Assembly (NCBI RefSeq): GCF_001577835.2
Contig: NC_029528.1
Span: 1,178,001-1,242,000, forward strand
Direction: 5' to 3'
Origin: Coturnix japonica
Taxonomy: Eukaryota; Chordata; Aves; Galliformes; Phasianidae
DNA: 64,000 nucleotides
The number at the start of each line of letters is the position of its first letter. The first letter of the stretch is position 1. This document shows, in pieces, positions 52,907-62,804 of this stretch. Under the pieces are notes generated by a model. The model was not told where the DNA came from. It worked only from the letters and a program-made list of their open reading frames with translations, and made no database searches. The position numbers and the translations under genes are program-made.

Positions 52907-55631
52907 CTGGTATATTTTATGGTTGTGAAATTCCATGTGTTAAACAATGTGTTGTGCAGGGAACTGTTGTTGGTAATCTTTCTTGAAATGTATAGAAAAT
53001 AAGGATTCTATATGTGTTCAAGTACTAGACATAATAGCTCAAAATGGTTGCTGGAATCCTGAAACTTAATGCTGGTAAATCTGTGTCCTGCTTTGCACAT
53101 AACTGGCAGCTTTCACTGTTGTCTTCTGTTGCACTGATCTGTTTGGATGCGGTTGCTGCAAACCTTTGAGTTAAGAGCATCAAGCCCTTTTATTTGAGTA
53201 TTTCACTGTAGTTATTAAGCTGATCATATTGTGTATTTGAGACACAACTCTCTTTATTTGCAGTCTTGCTGTACAAAAAGTAGTTGAGTAGAAGAGTACT
53301 TAGAACTACATAAGTCTGAGGTTTGTGGGAAGGGACCATACTCTGTTTGAGTGCAACACTAGTAGTCTAATGCTTTGATTTTCGTCTATTTGTGTGATCT
53401 GCTGGCAACGTGGAGAGTGAGGGCTGATGCACAGATAAGAGAACTCTTCCTCCTCTTAAGATGCTGCGTTGCTGCATTGCTTTGGCTGCTTTTTATGCTT
53501 CTGAGCTGGAAGCTGTTTTAATTGGTGTGCATTGTTTTGTTGTAGTCTGGACAGCACACATTATTTGAGGGGAAGGCTTTAATACTAGAGGGACTGAGCA
53601 CTATGGCTCCATTGTCTCATCCCTGGCCACAGCTGAGGATGAATTTCTCCTGTGTTGGAACAGACACGAATCTCCCAGTTTTCTCAGAATAACATCCTCT
53701 GAAATAGGTGATGCTGTTCGTGTCTGTGTGCACCACCTCCTGCTTCTGACTATGCTTCGAGGGGAAAGAAATCTGGTCTCTGCTGATAACCAATTGTGGT
53801 GGCTGCTCTTTTTCTTTCCTTTTTGTGCTGCTAATAGACACTGAACGCCTCAATACATTGCTTTTGTGTCACAAAAATGCATCTCCTTTGGGCTGTGCAC
53901 TGTATTAATACCTGCTGGAGTGCAGCAGCTGCAGGTACCTTAGCAGTTCCCATGTCACTGTGGTGTTAATTAGGTATTCTCTTCCATATAATCTTAGTGT
54001 GTTACCTAGAGTTACAAAAAAAAAGCTGTGATTAATAACACAGACTGGATACGTAAGTTTGACGTAAGGAGCAAGAAATCTTGGGTGTCTCGTTCCTGAT
54101 GGTAACCATGTCTGCAATTACCAGAACATTCCTGTGAAGTGCTGACTGCCCTTAGAAGCAGATAGCCCTTTCTTATTGTCACAGTGTTGAACTGGATGCA
54201 CCTCGTGAGTCTGTAACTAAGCTCTAGATGTAACAGTTAAAATTGGTCTTGCAGGGGCGTATTTTGATCTGGAAAAGCATTCAGTGCAATTCAAAATGAG
54301 TTCTGACCTTTCCCCCGTGATTTTTCTGGTGTATTTCTCAGAATCATGGCCATGGAGGAGGAAGTTCAGCCAGCTTTGTCACCCAAATGCGTAAGAGCTG
54401 CAAATACGAGCAGTGGCAGCTTTTTCTAGTCCAGCATTTGGAAAGAGGTAAAGAGTCAGGAGTTCTGTCTGATCTAAACTAGTTAGATTTCTTCTTGAAG
54501 AGTTCATCTTGTCTTAGAAACAGGCACGAATGTTCTGGTCTGAGCAGGCTTTGGTCCATTCTCAGAACAATGGCAGACTTTATTTCCTCTTTTTAATGTC
54601 TTGCTGTGCTCCATTCTGTTGAATGGTCTGTTCTTAGGAGTGTTTCTCCTGAACTGTACTCTCAGTTCTCTGAATCCTTCACTCAACAGACCAGCAGCAG
54701 ATGAAAACTAGGACTGTGCATCCTGACTCTGCATTTACAACGTATACAGTTTAATCACAGAGGTTTATGTTTGGCTTGAACTCCTGTTATTTCTGCTGAA
54801 AACAAAAGCGCTCTGCATATCTTATAGATCCATGGGGGAGAGAAAAACATCAAATGAACAATTGCACAGCTTTGTAATTAGATGAGAGGAACTGGTGATT
54901 TCCTGTTACAGGGGCTTGCTTTGGAGAACAAATGTTCTGCTCTTTCCAGAGGGCTTTGTTTTGGCATAGAGCACAGTCTTCATGATGATCTGTCAGCTTG
55001 ACTTACCTTTTCACTGTGCTGTTTTGCTTAAGTTTTGGAAACTTCCTTTCAAAACAGAGCCCTGCTTGCAGGTTTGCTCTATCAGCCCTCTGCAGCTCTG
55101 GACAGTCTGCAATGTCAAATGTCCCTTTACTGTGTCTTAAAGGGGAAAGACTTAAGTTCATGTAGGTTTTGATGGCTCAGTCGATGGAGCCATCTCCATC
55201 CCAGGCCAGTACATGCCACTTAACTGCAACACGTGTGTTATGTGTATTCATTTTTTACATCTCATCACCAGAAGCTTCCTCTCATTCCAGCAAATCGCAG
55301 AGTTTCTCTGGCTGTATGTTATTGAATGCTGTGTAAATGAATCATTTCAGAATTAACTTGTTATGGAACCTTTCATCGGGTTCAAGGGAAGTGAAAATGG
55401 TCCTTAGTGCCTTTCAGTATCTAACTCAGTCTGCACACCCAGCTCTCACCTTTCTCAGCAGTTCTGCTTAGCCAGTTCTGTACATAGGAAAAACTGCTTA
55501 TCTGTATAACTTGTCTGCCTATTTATTGGTTTTCCAACTGTTTATTTGATTATTCTTTGTTTTATGGTTAAATTTTATTCCCTACACTGTACATATCAGT
55601 ATTGTGGCCCTGGAGCATGTTCATACCGTGA

Positions 55632-55637
55632 AATAAA
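55632..55637 (+). terminator. KIF3A: Distal polyadenylation signal AATAAA, KIF3A
   Basis: Canonical hexamer followed within 40 bases by a T-rich stretch ('tctttgtttttcaaac'). After it the sequence turns into G/C-richer intergenic DNA. Confidence 0.65.
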
Positions 55638-55650
55638 ACTGTTGATTCCT

Positions 55651-56759
55651 ACTTCTACCTCTTTGTTTTTCAAACAACTTTATCTGTACAAACTCTTTGT
55701 AAATCCACGTGGAGGCAGAAGTGATGTCAGGGAGGGGCAGCAGGAATAGTCTGTGTAGCTGTAAGTGGGTTTGGGGTGTTGGGAGGATGCTGCTGCCAAG
55801 CCCCAGGGCAGTGGGCAGTAGTCTCTCATTTGAGCTGTAGGCAGGACAGCATGAGAGTGGGTTCAGCAAGGCTGTAGAAAAGATCAGGACTGGAAGATGT
55901 ACCCCATGAACCAGCAGCACTGCTGGGAAACTCCTGAGCTGCCCTGGGAAGTCTGTGCAGGAGCCACTTCACTGACCTGCAGGCAGTGCTGTGTGTGGTC
56001 CTGCCTTGTGTGCATGCACTGAACAGCTGCCTCTGAGCAGAAGACTTTTCACCCTGACTGCTGTCCTTGAGTTACAGCTCAGGCCTGGTGCACTCTCCAT
56101 AGCATGAAGGTGTTACCTGCATTAATGGGAAATGAGCGGTTCTGTTCCCTTTGCGTTGTGTTTCTTCTGGAAGATGTCTCAACCTGCACATGCAGCAGGT
56201 AACAGGTTTTCTGTGGTCTGCTAACTCTGCAGCTTCCCTGAGTATTCTGACTCAGTTGATGCACAAACTAAACCCTTCAGTCCTGGGACTTTCCAAAGCA
56301 CTCTTGTATGCAATGCCAAAATTGCAGCCTCCTAAATACCGGTGAGGCTGTTCCCTGCTATCAGGGAAAGCCTGACCACTACCCCACGGCTTGGAGTTGT
56401 CCCTTCCATGAGGTGCTTTTGCTATGTTCTTTCCCTGTTTAGGTGAAGCCTGTTTACTCCTTGGCCTGCAAGGGCTATGCCAGAGCATAAAGTGAGGGGG
56501 GAAATCAAATATATACATTTAGCTAATGCCTCCCCCATGCTCATTATGGCCTTCCCATCTCTGGCTTTAACACACACTGCTGAGTTTATGCCACATGGCC
56601 CTGTGAAGTGTGGGCACTTCTCCTGAGCTATTTCCACTCCTTGCAGAGCCCTCCCCTTGTGCCAGTGCAGTCTGAGCTCCCTTCACCACACCCTCACTTA
56701 CATCACAAATCTTTCCTATGCTCCGTTTAAGAACTGTAGCACAAAGTCAGCGAATTTAC
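55651..56759. other. KIF3A-IL4 intergenic stretch
   Basis: About 1.1 kb between convergent gene ends. I see no gene, transposon or repeat. Confidence 0.7.
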
Positions 56760-56776
56760 TCAAAAATATATATATA

Positions 56777-56782
56777 TTTATT
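56777..56782 (-). terminator. IL4: Polyadenylation signal AATAAA, IL4
   Basis: The minus strand reads TTTAAATAAATATATA 50 bases after the stop, giving a very short 3' UTR. An ATTTA pentamer in 'attatttatga' lies between the stop and the signal (about 56793-56803), the kind of element that destabilises cytokine mRNA. Confidence 0.7.
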
Positions 56783-56832
56783 TAAAGAATCGTCATAAAT
56801 AATCTTTGGAAATACAGTGTCAATATTAATAA

Positions 56833-58514
56833 TTACAAAGTAAACAATAACTTCTCTTTTACTAGTTGTTGGAGGAATCTGTGTAGGTGCCCTAGGAACT
56901 TCTTCATTGAAGTAGTGTTGCCTGCTGCCACAGGACACGGTGCCTGCAATGGAAGATAGAATGTTAAGGTGTTGGCCCAGCACTTTGGCTGTTTGAGGGG
57001 AGAACTGGGCAGTGCATGGCTGCAAAGCAGTGAGCAATGTGCCTAGAGTGTGTGTGCCTTCAAAAATGCAGTTGCTGATAAGCAGCAGAACCCCAGTGTG
57101 CAGCACAGCATCCACCTGCACATGGTGCCCATGGGGCTGCCCTGGGGACAGGCAGAGCCTTACCTTGGGGGATGTGCTGCTGGCATTCATGAGCTGACAC
57201 AAGTTGAGGAAGAGGCCCTGCAGGTTCTTGTGGCAGTGCTGGTTCTCCCAAACAATTGCGGTGGCTTCGCATAAGAGCTGGGTTCTGTTATTTGTCTGCA
57301 AGACAACACATGTGGCTGTTTAAGAGACTGCTTTGTTCAGCTTCTTGAGTGGGTTAGAACAGCACAAACATGCATTTCTAGTCTAAGGGACGGGTGGCTC
57401 AGTCTCCCCCCACTCCTCTGTCCCCAGGTGTAGCTGGATCAGCTCAGCCAGGATGGCTCTGTGCCTGGGCTTTGTGTAACTGCAGCTCTGCAAATCCTTA
57501 GCCCTGATGAGGCGAGAAAAAAAGCGCACACAGTGGTGAGGAAATTGGTTGCTTTCCTGGTAGAGTGGTGCCTTCCTGATGCTGCCCGTCTCTGGAAACG
57601 TGCAGGGTGGGTGGGAGCTGTGCCTGCCTGCTCCTGTTTCTTCAGCTTCCACCCCAAATGCCTCCAATAAGCAGCTGTTCTGGACCTGCAGCTTTTGGAC
57701 GCTCTCCCAAGCTCTGCTCCCTTCTCCCTCTGCCCAGAGACCCAACTCTGTTCCCTGCTTTGTGTCTGCGGGGGGCCCTTTCTGTGAAAACAGGAACTCT
57801 GGGGCTGGGCTCTCACCTTAGGCAGCAATACTGAGAGCAGAAAGAGGCTTTATTATCTGCCATTGAATCTCCTGCTAACTAAAGAGCCTCCTTCCAGATA
57901 CGGGGCTAAAGAGGGATAGCGCACCTAAGGGTGCCTGGGACACAGTACAATCGGTGTGTGTGGGTGTCTGAGAGTGACACGGGGCTCCAAGGCAAAGGAA
58001 GAAGTTCCTCTTTTCTCAGCACAGCACTGCGCTCCCTTATGGCCCTTGTGGCTTAGGCAGAACCCAGTGGGTGATGGTGGTACCCCCCAGCACTGGAGGG
58101 CTCCTCACCTCATGCAGTGCCCACTTCAGGCTCTGTGCTGCTCTCCCAGCACCTCCCACAGCCCTCTCCCAGCCCTTGTGCTGGCTTTCCTCTTACCTTA
58201 TTGCCTGCAAAGATATCTGTCACATTCATCTTGTCACAGGAAACCTTGAAAGAAACAGAAGAGAGGAGCAATTTAAGAAGACTGATACCAGTCTGAACAC
58301 CCACAGGTGGACACACGGACTGTGCAGGCATCTCAGTGCAGCTCAGCTCCCCCCCTCAACCCACTGCTGTGCTCCCTACCTCTTTCTGCATGTCCTTCAC
58401 TATCCGGATGCTCTCCATCAGCAGCACTGAGCGTGGTGAGCGCAGCGTGCACACAGCCCCGGGGCCGACCAGCAGCACCAGCAGCGCCAGCAGGGTGGGC
58501 AGTGAGGAGCTCAT
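56833..58514 (-). CDS. IL4: Interleukin-4 (complete, four exons)
   Basis: Secreted four-helix type-2 cytokine acting through IL4R. Exons in transcription order: 58514-58380, 58244-58197, 57295-57164 and 56943-56833, all phase 0 and GT-AG, giving 141 residues. The start is the ATG opening a hydrophobic signal peptide (MSSSLPTLLALLVLLVGPG). Exon 2 is the short one usual for IL4 (VSCDKMNVTDIFAGNK), and exon 3 contains ENQHCHKNLQGLFLNLC. Six cysteines at 22, 48, 70, 82, 94 and 108 fit the three-disulfide plan of the family. N-glycosylation sites are seen at N52 (NVT), N64 (NRT), N98 (NAS) and N114 (NTT). The frame ends K-E-K-L-L-F-T-L; I remember chicken IL4 as 136 residues ending near K-N-K, so the tail is a little longer here. 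Convergent with KIF3A and followed upstream by IL13 on the same strand. Confidence 0.95.
57296..58196 (-). other. IL4: IL4 intron 2
   Basis: The 0.9-kb intron between the short second exon and exon 3. Nothing else is recognisable. Confidence 0.8.
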
Positions 58515-59112
58515 GGCCTCTGGGACGCACCTGTCTGTGCTTTTCTGGGTGCATCATCTCAATTTATGGCTTTAAAATTGCTGAAACGGAGGGAAAAAAA
58601 AATGATTTTTTTTTTCCCTTATCTGCACTTTCCAAAGTTGTTCACATCCATTTAGGAGAACAGGTCTTTGGTGTAAAAGTCAAGGTTTTTCTTCTGATCT
58701 CGCATTACGTTTCAACGTAGGAAATTTCCACCGTTCAGATAACGGAGGTAGGAGGCAGATGGTGCAAAAAGAAAAGTCCGTGCAGCTTTTTGCTTCTTCA
58801 TTTCTCCGTATCCCAGGACTTTCTCTCCCCGTGAGGTTCGGGCGCTGTGAGCTGTGCTGAGGACCGCAGAGATACGACCGCGTGCAGATAACAGAGCAGC
58901 GCTGCTTTTTTTCCTCTAAATATCCTCTAAGTGCTTCCACCACTCGCCTCTCCCGTCATTTGAATATCTCCAAATCATGCAAAGCGCCCCTGATGTGCTT
59001 TGACAATTTGGTCTAAGTCGTTATCTCCACCTGCGCAGGGAGAAACAGAAAGTGCTGGGTCAGCGTGGGGCACCGGGACCTCCTGACCTGCAGAGCCGCG
59101 ATGGAGCTGAGA
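58515..59112 (-). promoter_or_regulatory. IL4: IL4 promoter region
   Basis: Immediately upstream of the IL4 start on the minus strand. A TATA-like CATAAATT lies at 58568-58561. A 12-bp perfect inverted repeat with GGGAAA at one end and TTTCCC at the other lies at 58591-58618. GGAAATTTCC, an NF-kB/NFAT-like palindrome, lies at 58720-58729. WGATAA-type GATA motifs occur at 58619, 58737, 58886 and 59021. NFAT and GATA3 drive IL4 in mammals, so the set is in keeping with a T-cell promoter; use of the individual sites is inference. Confidence 0.6.
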
Positions 59113-59115
59113 GTC

Positions 59116-59480
59116 ATAGAATCATAGCTTGGTTTGGGTTGGAAACGACCCATAAAGGCCACTTGGTCCCTCTCCCTGTAGTGAGCAGCATCATTCCCAG
59201 CTCTGCCAGTGCTCACAGCCCCCCAGTCTGACCTGCGCTGTCTGCAGGGATGGGCAGTGCTGCTTCTCTGGGCAGACAGTGCTTCACCACCTTTAGCATG
59301 GACAACTTCCTTCTATCCAATCTAAATCTCCCCTCTTTGATTGGAAACCATTTCCCCTTGTCCTGTCCCAACAGACTCTTCCAATAGAGTCCATCTCCTC
59401 CCTTCCCACAGCCCCTTTTTAGGTCCTGACAGGCCACAGGGTGAGCTCACCCCAGCACCTTCTCTTCCCCAGCTCTCCCT
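59116..59480 (-). mobile_element. CR1 LINE fragment, 3' part
   Basis: The plus strand begins 'catagaatcatagcttggtt' and continues 'gggttggaaacgaccc', 'cttctctgggcagacagtg', 'ttcaccacctttagc', 'ctaatctaaatctcccctc'-type sequence and 'ccccttgtcctgtccc', in the order of a reverse-complement CR1 3' region. The right end fades near 59480. It bounds the IL4 promoter on its upstream side. Confidence 0.85.
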
Positions 59481-59599
59481 GTGACACCCACCAAGACATG
59501 GGGACACGTGGCTGCACAGCTCTGCCCCAACGACACTGAGAGCTGGGGATGCCATGTCCTGCCCTGGCACTGCCCTGCGAGGTGACAACACGCGCTGGT

Positions 59600-59830
59600 G
59601 GCATCACTGCAGGAAATAATGCTGAGAAATTAGCTGAGCTGGGAAACTTTGGAGTTTTGTAATAACTAAGAGGTATTTTTCTAACTCAAATAGCAACTTG
59701 CCATCAGATGCTTGATAAGAGTCTGCGAGCTCTCCATTAATTTAGGAGCAGCCAGACTAAGTTTGTTGTCTAATTATGCCCCAGCTGAAGGCAGTGCTGC
59801 TGACTCAGAAGGAACCTCAGTGAGGAATCA
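59600..59830. promoter_or_regulatory. Unique AT-rich block between IL4 and IL13, candidate enhancer
   Basis: Non-repetitive sequence between two CR1 pieces. It contains TGATAA at 59713 (GATA motif) and TGCTGACTCAG at 59798-59808, which is 11 of the 13 bases of a Maf recognition element and includes a full AP-1 site. GATA3, c-Maf and AP-1 regulate IL4/IL13 in mammals, where a conserved enhancer lies in the same interval. Function here is inference. Confidence 0.35.
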
Positions 59831-60577
59831 GCAAGGGGAGCACCGTGCTGTTCCCTGTGGGCAGACAGCTCAGCTGCCAGCAGTGCAGCAGAGAAGGGCT
59901 GGCACAGGGTGGGCATCCCAAGGGCTGCTCGGTGGGCAGCAGCAGCAGTATTTTCTGTGGTGGGAAGCTCTAAACCAGGAGCTGATTAGAAGAAAGAAGC
60001 CAGATGAACAGAAAAATATAACTTTTGAGTTACTCGGGCTGGAAAACCACATCAGTGAGTGATGGGCAAGGTGCAGGGCAGGCCAGACTCCTGTATCCCT
60101 TCCCAAGGGTGGGATGCAGCGGTGATGCTGGTGCTGCCCATGGCCACAGTGTGGCCCCATCGTGCCCTGCAGATCCAGAGCTACTGGAACCCAGCTGTGC
60201 TCCTGGGGAGCTCCCCAAGCTCAGCCTTCTCGTTGTCAGGCCCCACTGCTGCAGGCCTTGGCTCCAGTCCTTCCCCATCGCACCCACCCTGCCCTCTGTG
60301 CTTTGGGGACCTGCCCCTAATGATCTCTACTTACAGCTCTCTGTGAACTGATGGCCAATTTGCACACACCTGGGTGCTGTGGCTCCCCTCTCCTCCTGTA
60401 CTGCTCTCATCCTGCAGGGATGAAGCCACTGAGAATCCCATGGAAGTGCTGCCAGCTGCTCCTCCACCAACAGCATCTGGGCAGGACAGCATCCAGGCAG
60501 GTGTGAATAACCCCAGAGAAGGGGAGCCATCACCCCAGACCCCCTCTGTGGGCTCTGCTCCAGGCCTCTGCCACCCT

Positions 60578-61150
60578 CATAGCATGGAAGTTCTTCTTTA
60601 TGTTCAGATGGAGCTCTCCAGGTTCCAGTTTGTTCCCATTGCCCCTTATCCTGTCTCTGGGTACCACCAAACACAGCTCAGCCCCATCCTCCTAACACCC
60701 TTCAGATACTGAGCAGATCCCCTCTTGGTTCTCTCTCCCCAAGGCAAACATCCCCGGGGCTCTCAGCCTGTCCCCATCAGGTGCTCCAGGCCCCCATCTC
60801 TGCACCCTCCTCTGGGCTCTCTCCAGCAGTTCCCCATCTGCCTGCAGCTGGAGAGCCCCACACTGTGTGCAGTGCTCCAGATGTGCCCTCCCCAGTGCAG
60901 AGCAAAGAGGATGAGACCCTCCATTGCCCGCTGGCCACACACTTCATGATGCACCTCAGGGCACCACTGACCTTCTTGGCCACCAGGACACACTGCTGGT
61001 TCATGGCCCACCATTCACCAAATGTTTGTTAACATTTGATCAGCCAGAACACAGTGACCTTCTTGGCCATGAGAGCACGCTGCTGCTTCCCTGTTGGATA
61101 CCAGGGTGCTCAAGTCCTTCTCCACAGAGCTTAACCTTTCCCTTTAATCT
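60578..61150 (-). mobile_element. CR1 LINE fragment, internal to 3' part
   Basis: The plus strand shows the typical reverse-complement CR1 series: 'agttcttctttatgttcag', 'cccattgccccttatcctgtc', 'ctccagatgtgccctcccca', 'ctggccacacacttcatgatg', 'ttcttggccaccaggacaca' and 'ccttctccacagagctt'. It lacks the terminal CR1 end, and the block near 61050 ('gaccttcttggccatgagag') repeats the 60967 block, so two overlapping copies or a duplication are possible. Confidence 0.88.
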
Positions 61151-61545
61151 TTGGCCCAAAGGAAAGGCTGTGGTTTATCCAAAAAACTCAATGCCAAGGC
61201 TGCAGCTGACCCCCATCACACACATGCATAGTGGTTGGCCAGCTCCCTACCAGCACCCAGCCATCCCCATGCTGTACCAACAGCACCTGAAAGGCAACAT
61301 GAGATGATGGAGCAGCAGCATTCAGTGAGATCCTGGAGATCCTGCAGTGCCATTCCACGAAGGAAAGCTCTCTAACAAGAGATGCTTCCTCAGTGGAAGC
61401 CTAATGAGGTTTTACAGGGGGCTGAGCCAGGCTGCACCCTTTCTGGTCATACAGCTGCATTGCCTCCACCTTTGCTCCCAGGGCTGACCCGGCCTCTTCT
61501 CCAGATGCTCAATCAGTGGCTCAGGCTGGGACTCAGCAGTTCCCA
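61151..61545. other. IL4-IL13 intergenic remainder
   Basis: About 400 bases between the CR1 fragment and the inferred IL13 3' end. I see nothing in it. Confidence 0.6.
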
Positions 61546-61555
61546 TTACAAATAC

Positions 61556-61561
61556 TTTATT
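61556..61561 (-). terminator. IL13: Polyadenylation signal AATAAA, IL13 (candidate)
   Basis: The minus strand reads GCAATAAAGTATTTG, the first canonical hexamer after the AU-rich part of the 3' UTR. It implies a 1.25-kb 3' UTR. Confidence 0.6.
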
Positions 61562-61945
61562 GCATAACATTTCTACAACATCAGTGCAAAGTCACAAACG
61601 AAAGAACAGCACACCGACTTCCAAAGGTGGGATAATTTGAATATATTAACTCTGACATCATACAAATACTTTTAAATACAGAGAAGAAGAATAAATTATC
61701 CATCAGCATACATTCATTTGTTGTGGCGGAAAGGCAATTAATCAGGCACTAACAGTTCCCTGGGGATGAGGTAGCAGTATGTTAAATATGACTGTTCTCC
61801 ACAGCACTACTAACATACAAGTTAAACACAAAGCATCTGAACATCGCCTGTTCCATTTTGATTGGGCCTGAGCTGAAGAAAAGCACACAACAAACAGCTG
61901 CTTCCACCAGCCCGGATTACTTGAATCTTTAGATTGTGCAGCATA

Positions 61946-61983
61946 AAAATAAGTTATTTAAATAAAACATAATAAATAATCTC
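61946..61983 (-). promoter_or_regulatory. IL13: AU-rich element in the IL13 3' UTR
   Basis: On the minus strand this stretch reads as repeated ATTTA units and includes the nonamer TTATTTATT (61979-61971). This is the class II type of AU-rich element that shortens the life of cytokine mRNAs. It overlaps a minor AATAAA-poor, T-rich zone and lies inside the inferred 3' UTR. Confidence 0.6.
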
Positions 61984-62440
61984 TAGAAGTACGATGCCCA
62001 TCAGCACCCACTGGATCCAGTTACCCCGCAGATTCTCCTACTATTGCTATCAATAACTTAGAAGCACACAGACATTACAAAGGACACTGAAGGTTAAAGC
62101 ACCGTGCCAGCTGTGCTGCCTCCCCGCTCCCTGCTGCTGCTGCTGTGATCTGGTGAGCTCTGCAATGGGGCCTCCGTGCAGTGCTGTGCCTCAGCCCAGA
62201 TCTTGATCTTGTTTAGGATGAGAAGCCTCCCCTCATTAGAGGAACAGGAAGCAGATAATTTGGTTTTGGTTTTGTTTGTCTCTGCATCGGGAGGTGAATG
62301 AGTTAAAGAACCGTGTTGATGGCTGCTTTGGGAATACCCAGCACTGGGGATAAAGGACATGTGTCCCCGGTGTCCCCCCACACATGGGATCCACTGCAGC
62401 ACTCGGTTATGGGATGCAGAGAGCTTGGCCTCAGCCAGAG

Positions 62441-62616
62441 AGGTGATGGGGTGGGATGGGGATGAAGATGGGGATGGATATGGAAGTGGGTATGGGGATG
62501 CAGATGGAGGTGATGGAGATGGAGAGATTGCAATGGGTTTGGGATAGGGATGAGCATGGGGATGGAGTTTGGGATGGGATGGGATGGGATGAGAGTGGGA
62601 TAGAGATGGGGTTGGG
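62441..62616. repeat. Degenerate GGGATG/GATGGG tandem repeat
   Basis: About 175 bases built from six-base GGGATG-like and GGAGAT-like units, most regular at about 62570-62592. It lies in the inferred IL13 3' UTR, where the mRNA strand reads as C-rich CATCCC units. Two long open frames across it on the minus strand are products of the repeat, not genes. Confidence 0.8.
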
Positions 62617-62804
62617 GACATTCCCTTTTGCCAAAGAGAACAGCCTGGGCTGGAGTGCTCCCAAGCATTTTGGACTGAGTTGGGTTTGGGTTCAGAGCTG
62701 GGGAAGTGCACACAGTGAAGAGCTCAGGACTGTGAAGAGCTGTAGAACCAATCTGAGGAGCTCCCAGCGCAGGGGCTGCAGGGTGGAGGCGGTGGGGCCG
62801 GGCT

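Larger units (their letters stand above)
52720..55650 (+). other. KIF3A: KIF3A 3' UTR (inferred)
   Basis: A 2.9-kb stretch without exons, ending shortly after a canonical AATAAA at 55632. An earlier ATTAAA at 52901 could give a 200-base UTR. The sequence is T-rich, as is usual in long vertebrate 3' UTRs, and carries no coding signal on either strand. Confidence 0.65.

Noticed and set aside
58333-58557. Alternative frame over IL4 exon 1
   Set aside because: It overlaps the IL4 signal-peptide exon and has no family similarity; the IL4 frame explains the exon, its donor and the following exons.
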